From assembly GCF_033971885.1 (NCBI RefSeq), contig NZ_JALBUS010000003.1, forward strand, positions 62,001 to 126,000: a stretch of 64,000 nt of DNA. The letters are read 5' to 3'. Source of the DNA: Absicoccus intestinalis. GTDB taxonomy: Bacteria; Bacillota_I; Bacilli_A; Erysipelotrichales; Erysipelotrichaceae. Positions 62,001 to 64,000 of the stretch are shown one piece after another. Below the pieces are notes generated by a model. The model was not told the origin of the DNA. It searched no databases and was given only the letters and a program-made list of their open reading frames with translations. Positions within the stretch are counted from its first letter, which is position 1. Every line of letters begins with the position of its first letter. The position numbers were made by a program, and so were the translations under genes.

Positions 62001-64000
62001 TGCGTACTTAGATAATGTGGATACAACACAATATCATTATAGAGTTGGGTATCCAAATTAAAGGTCGTGTAGTTGTTGCCATCTTTGGTTGCCCAACCAA
62101 TCCATTCCGTATTTTCTGGAATCGTGATAATGGTGCCAGATCCTTCCGATAAAATATTACCATATGCATCTTTTACAGTTGGTAAAAGCGAAGGATTGAT
62201 TTTTTCGCCATACTGTACATCGATTGGAATTGTCATTCCATCACCGCTTATTGTCGTATGAATGGTTGCCGTATAGGTTGGGGCTGCCCATTTCGCATAC
62301 AAAGTCAATCCTGCAGCTGGCATAACCGTATTGAAATCAAATTTCTGTGTCGTTTCTGGATCTTTATACCATCCCTGGAAAGTAAAACTATCTGGGATTC
62401 CCGAAGGACGAGCCGGTGTATAGTTCGCAAACGAATTTAATGATTGTTCATACAAAACCGATTCTTCTCTCGATACACCATTATAGTTATAGAATGCCAA
62501 TTCATAACTATTTCTTGTATACCGCACATAAAGATCTTCTCTGCTTCCAGATACCGATTGACCTGCACTGGTATTTGTCCATGAACCACTACTTCCTAAA
62601 CGATATTGGGAAACCGTGAATCCGGTATACTTATTCGTAAAGTTGAAAGTACCATTGCCTGCCTGCGTAGAATTGGTCGGTGTTGTACTGTACGAACCAT
62701 CGAGGTTTTGCTTGTAATGGCGAATGGTACGTACTGCAGAATAATTATTTTTTGTTAGAGTTAATGTTTGATTTCCATTTCCATCCGTTGAATATTCATT
62801 ATTATCAAAAATAAACGCGTCTAAGAAAGTTAGTATCGTATTATCACTCTCTTGCCAACATTTTCCATTACCTGGTGATGGCCAGCTATATCCATTCTGT
62901 TTCAATGTCTGACCATATAAACCAGTATAGGTATAAAGCGTAGTACCACGAGACCATTCTTGGAAATGGATGGTCATCGAAACGCGATCGTAATAAACAT
63001 TTAATACGGTTGTTCCATCACCATTGATACTAACGGACGTGGATTTCGATGCATTGTAACGGAATCCCGTATAGTTCTTATTTCGATCCGAATTAGATGG
63101 AGAAACCACATCTCCGGTTTGGCCTGTACGTATTTCGGAATCTTCGTAATCATAGGTCTTCGTGCTATCGGTTGCATCCTTACTATCATTGATCGATTGT
63201 TTCCAATAGATGACTGTATAAGATGTATCCGTATTGGCAGACCATACAGCATAGATTGTTTGATTATCACTCAACGTTTGGCCAAAATGATAGTTGACGG
63301 ATCCACCTTCAGTAGTCGACCATCCTTTAAACATATAACCTGGACGTGTCGGATTGTTTGGCTTTTGGGTTTGTTTCCCAGCGGCTACAAATTCCGGTTC
63401 GATATACGAAGCATTATCTCCGGTTGAAAAATATAAATAATGACCTTTTTCAATTTTCGGATATAATGTCACATTGTGATCCGATAATGTTACCTCGTTA
63501 ACTGCGTTGGTCAGCTCTTTATCAGTATACCAACCAGTAACGGATTCTTCCGATCCCAATGGTACCGAAACATCTGAAGTCGTAATGACCTCGCCAGGTG
63601 CTCCCTCTTTGGTATTGAAAACACGACCTGTCTTATCTGTAAAGAATACATATAGCTTTTGTGAAAAGACAGGATATAAGTCAACCGTCGAAGTCTTTTC
63701 AACCGTTATCGCTTTCGTAATATCAAAGTTGGCTTCACTCGAACCTTGGCTGGTCGCCCATCCTTTAAAAATATTACCTTCTTTTTCTGGTGATTCTGGT
63801 GCTGTTAATGTTTCACCATTTTTCACCTTTTGTGTAGCATATACATCACCATTGGCATCATGGAATTGATACGTCGCCACAGCGGGATCTTCATCTTCCG
63901 TTCCAATACCCGTAATAACATAGATAGAAAAGGCATTGGCATTGAATGTTGCACCTTGTGCGGAAGCATTTTGAGAAACGGTTTGAACGGTACCATTGTC
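53036..64000 (-). CDS. Giant repetitive cell-wall surface protein, 5' end outside the window
   Basis: At least 3,654 residues; the frame is still open at the right edge, so the true start, signal peptide and ligand-binding head are not visible. From the N-terminal side: InlB/Flg_new-type repeats with GWxTxxxG and LYAxW patterns (about 61.5-64.0 kb); an unlike YDGK module; 27 alternating MBG/YDG-like modules of about 82 residues (54.47-61.21 kb); then about four DUF11-like repeats (53.2-54.47 kb). The tail has TNTGVESFGG, a hydrophobic helix and KRRRKDDE, a sortase-type anchor lacking a standard LPXTG. One cysteine was noticed. A stalk-like adhesin is inferred. Confidence 0.9.
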   Translation of the reverse strand, partial: DNGTVQTVSQNASAQGATFNANAFSIYVITGIGTEDEDPAVATYQFHDANGDVYATQKVKNGETLTAPESPEKEGNIFKGWATSQGSSEANFDITKAITVEKTSTVDLYPVFSQKLYVFFTDKTGRVFNTKEGAPGEVITTSDVSVPLGSEESVTGWYTDKELTNAVNEVTLSDHNVTLYPKIEKGHYLYFSTGDNASYIEPEFVAAGKQTQKPNNPTRPGYMFKGWSTTEGGSVNYHFGQTLSDNQTIYAVWSANTDTSYTVIYWKQSINDSKDATDSTKTYDYEDSEIRTGQTGDVVSPSNSDRNKNYTGFRYNASKSTSVSINGDGTTVLNVYYDRVSMTIHFQEWSRGTTLYTYTGLYGQTLKQNGYSWPSPGNGKCWQESDNTILTFLDAFIFDNNEYSTDGNGNQTLTLTKNNYSAVRTIRHYKQNLDGSYSTTPTNSTQAGNGTFNFTNKYTGFTVSQYRLGSSGSWTNTSAGQSVSGSREDLYVRYTRNSYELAFYNYNGVSREESVLYEQSLNSFANYTPARPSGIPDSFTFQGWYKDPETTQKFDFNTVMPAAGLTLYAKWAAPTYTATIHTTISGDGMTIPIDVQYGEKINPSLLPTVKDAYGNILSEGSGTIITIPENTEWIGWATKDGNNYTTFNLDTQLYNDIVLYPHYLSTQKYTITYDANGGGGSVTDPKQYVNGTYADIQSAKGLRAPNKKSFLYWSTDKDGTDTSYYPGDKIEVTGNMTLYAIYGDPAKTTSLTYHSNYPDGVELTKKQTINNSDELENNVSFKAYTHTEAGFAVPNGYYFDGWKDSSGKSIQAGETILVDNTSDNDLYAQWKKKKSLVIQVTGNETSHVYDGKSHSASGYTLSYTVDGKTASNLPSGLTLDESAAQAKAATGKKAGTYAIGLTAGDFEVTGNDLNQYSISIQVSDGHLLVTKRQVTLTSESATKKYDGKALTKPNVTLSGAGFVDGEVSNIKATGSITKVGSTKNTITYTENSGFDKENYTIQIKEGTLTIITNEDEINIRANHASKVYDGTPLNDKGFSVTGLPDGYTAEVTTSGSITDVGQTNNVIQTVVIKDSDGKDVTDQFSNIIRKNGVLSVTKRQVTLTSESASKVYDGKALTKPDVTVGGDGFVDGEVTDIKATGSITEVGGVTNTITYTTQGGFKETNYDITKTEGTLVITHNANEIIVRAKDATKLYDGKALRADAEVLGLPDGYTADVETSGSITDVGVTVNRVTSVSIKNADGKDVTNQFSNIVRVNGTLTVNKRSVVLSSRSATKTYDGTALTSPTVTISGDGFVDGEVSNIRATGSITKVGSTPNTIAYDTSSKFDEDNYDIVKNEGTLTIIHNKDEIVVTAHNASKTYDGSALTNNTYDIVGLPDGYTAEVHVQGSVTDVGKADNVIQSVVIKKGDEDVTDQFENITRINGTLTVTKRTVHLTSQSLSKEYDGTPLSAPTVSVSGDGFVDGEVSDIKAIGTITEVGGVPNTISYTENAAFNANNYEITKTEGTLSITQNSTRILVKANDAKKKYDGTALKESSATVTGLPDGFVAEVTTEGSITNAGATDNLVASVVIKKDNKDVTNQFSNIIQVAGLLTVSKRTVTLTSESASKVYDGKALTKPNVTVSGDGFVDGEVSNIHATGSITNVGGVTNFITYTEMDSFQSGNYEIIKSEGILTVTQNQDVITVRARNASKKYDGSALTENNADVFGLPDGYTAEVVTSGSITDVGNTNNVVTNVILRNADGNDVTNQFANIIKINGTLTVYKRTVILSSESATKPYNGKSLRAPDVTVTGDGFVDGQVSNIHATGKITEVGSVPNPIEYTTHSGFKESNYEIIKNEGELVITQNTDAILVKANDATKTYDGRALTEKNAEVTGLLDGFSAEVTTEGSITNAGTTDNTVKSVVIKYGDKDVTDQFANIVKVNGTLTVNKRYVNLASNSASKAYDGKALTDAEVTISGDGFVDGEVSDIKAIGTITKVGSVTNTISYTTQPKFKADNYDIFKNEGTLTITRNSDEIVVAAHNGTKLYDGIPLTQSDYDITGLGSNYTAEVKITGSITDVGEVANVVESVIIRDIAGNDVTDQFEHIQRINGVLKVNKRTVNLMSESASKEYDGTPLTAPNVAVKGDGFVIGEVSDIQAVGTITNVGSVKNDITYTKNSSFKADNYDITEYDGTLTITSSTKAIYVKANDAQKTYDGTALEEKNATVTGLPAGFTAEVTTSGSITDAGVANNDVTSVKILKDGNDVTNQFVNIITEDGTLTVNKRVVNLKSDSKAKKYDGMPLTAPTVTVSGDGFVSAEAPTVEATGTITDVGSTINTIKLTYTPGSGFKQDNYEINLDEGTLAITSNEDEIVIAAHNATKVYDGTPLTQSGYDYVGLPTGFTMEVTTSGSITNVGTAENVIAKVVIRNSDGKDVTNQFAHITKVSGTLTVTKRSVNLSSSSASKEYDGTPLTASTVTVSGDGFVDGEVSNLEAIGSITKVGSTPNAIEYTAHAGFNAGNYEIVKNEGTLKITPNTQSITVKAGNATREYNGVALVYDRYSVTGLPEGFTIETSVSGQQTNVGSTDNVVGDVVIKKGDEDVTNQFAQIKKVNGKLTVTKRVVNLSSSSASKEYDGQALTAPTVAITGDGFLDTEVSNVRATGTITKVGTEKNTIAYDTNTRFNETNYEINKTEGTLEIVPNTDVITVKAKSMEKMYDGTTLSDVGADVSGLPEGFSADVQTSGSIKNVGTKENKITSVKIMKDNEDVTSQFANIVQIDGTLTINPRTVHLRSESADKIYDGTPLVASKVTITGDGFVEGEVSDIEATGFIKKVGSVKNAITYKTNATFNEVNYVITKDEGTLTITQSELEIVVNARSVTKRYDGTPLTESNADVLGLPKGYTAEVKTKGTITDVGTVDNIVESVVIKDADQDDVTDQFKSIQKNPGTLTIIKRKVNVVSASGTKEYDGTPLTAPSVRVSGDGFVDGEISDLKATGTITKVGTVKNTIAYTENKETFKASNYAITYTEGQLTITPNTKMIHVQAKDAEKTYDGTSLNEDGYVVTGLPEGFSATATTTGEITDAGKASNLVSSVKILKGDEDVTDQFANIHKVDGTLTVNKRKVNLQSASASKVYDGKALTSPAVTVSGDTFVDGEVTELKANGSQLYVGESKNEISYKKGKNFKGDNYIVTLEEGTLTVTDENVPTDLVVTKKHDSKTYQTGDTIHFTIEVTNIYDKPQTITIVEQDDVQITGENVFTNVAPGETVTTTATHVVSDEDVNAKEYTNIVTAKFEDGKDYEGQDKEDQFGRLEISKTVTSTPKEGNLYKNGETISYRITVKNTGNTVAKNVQVRDDLTGLKETLNELAAGEEKSFDTTYVVTDQDAKAGKVSNVATVSADDLDPVEDKVDTPVETSNPSLLVEKTSDKDSPAKLGETIHYTVKVTNTGNVTIKNVTVDDELTDDHWDVGTLKPGESQSFDTQYKVTEADVAKGEVVNVATADGEDSTGDKPDVTPGEVTNETEKSQPHLTLTKTTTSTPQNKDGYTKGETITYRIKAENDGNVELRDIKVEDPLTKDTWSIESLQPGESKTWTTSYIVTEADQVKGSVVNDVTASAKTSTGDDPVIVPGHTSDKILTPKKVNKENTNTGVESFGGTYAAAMLAAAGLLLSLKRRRKDDE
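54470..61212 (-). repeat. Array of 27 alternating MBG/YDG-like modules
   Basis: Two module types alternate A-B through the array, giving 14 A and 13 B copies of roughly 250 bp each. Type A carries YDG, then GDGFVDGEV, ATGSITKVG and a NY.I...EGTL end. Type B carries YDG, GLPDGYTAEV, GSITDVG, DVTxQFxNI and a GTLTV end. Copies differ from one another, so this is an old, diverged array, though some stretches are nearly identical. Confidence 0.88.

Noticed and set aside
54152..63869. Many plus-strand open frames opposite the giant gene
   Set aside because: They are complementary-strand shadows that repeat with the module period and lack ribosome binding sites.

Overview
The window is a low-GC Gram-positive chromosome segment, most likely from an anaerobic, gut-type Firmicute close to the Erysipelotrichaceae. 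The taxonomic placement is inference. It rests on the A/T-rich sigma-A promoters and GGAGG ribosome binding sites, the MurT/GatD lipid II amidation pair, a comG pilus operon, two T-box leaders, DegV-family proteins, EFR1-type flavodoxin/ferredoxin proteins and a giant repetitive wall-anchored adhesin. No rRNA, tRNA, CRISPR array, insertion sequence or prophage was seen.

Region by region. 1-3.1 kb (+): a tRNA methyltransferase, a tyrosine recombinase, the Fe-S carrier Mrp and a small metallopeptidase. 3.1-9.7 kb: purB (-), murT-gatD (+), a DUF1836 regulator (-), a DegV lipid-binding protein (+), then pirin and nitroreductase (+). 9.8-18.4 kb is an accessory stretch with an alpha/beta hydrolase, a small membrane protein, an AraC-type regulator broken by an 8-bp tandem duplication beside a TMEM175-like channel, an intact EFR1 protein, a decayed short-chain dehydrogenase, an acyltransferase, a decayed second EFR1 gene, a MetE-like methyltransferase and a VOC protein. 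18.6-23.3 kb (-) is one 1,569-residue cyclic-di-GMP protein with GGDEF and EAL domains. 23.6-24.3 kb is a fusion of two gene remnants. 24.4-34.1 kb (-) is a run of housekeeping genes: yoaK-like, brnQ, manA, an orphan hicB-like gene, hup, gpsA, der, cmk, an acidic membrane protein, degV, vanZ-like and efp. 34.4-37.7 kb holds an enoate-reductase-like flavoenzyme divergent from a PucR-type regulator with a palindrome at the promoter. 37.7-41 kb has hpf, a radical SAM gene and T-box-controlled tyrS.

41-48.4 kb has a corrinoid and methionine theme. metF, a free-standing MetH reactivation domain and a short metH lie on the plus strand. Facing them on the minus strand are T-box-controlled leuS, a DUF4430 protein and an ECF transporter S component that may capture corrinoid. 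48.6-52.1 kb (-) is comGA-GG, including a short TTG-start comGE, preceded by a YqgX-like hydrolase and rpmG. From 53.0 kb to the right edge (-) runs the 3' part of a gene for a surface protein of at least 3,654 residues. It carries InlB/Flg_new-type repeats, 27 alternating MBG/YDG-like modules, DUF11-like repeats and an atypical wall-sorting tail; its 5' end lies outside the window.

The most notable points are the two-module giant adhesin, the 8-bp duplication that could be a reversible switch, several partly decayed genes concentrated in 11-16.6 and 23.6-24.3 kb, an EF-P without the usual PGKG loop, the corrinoid gene neighbourhood, and two genes that look leaderless.
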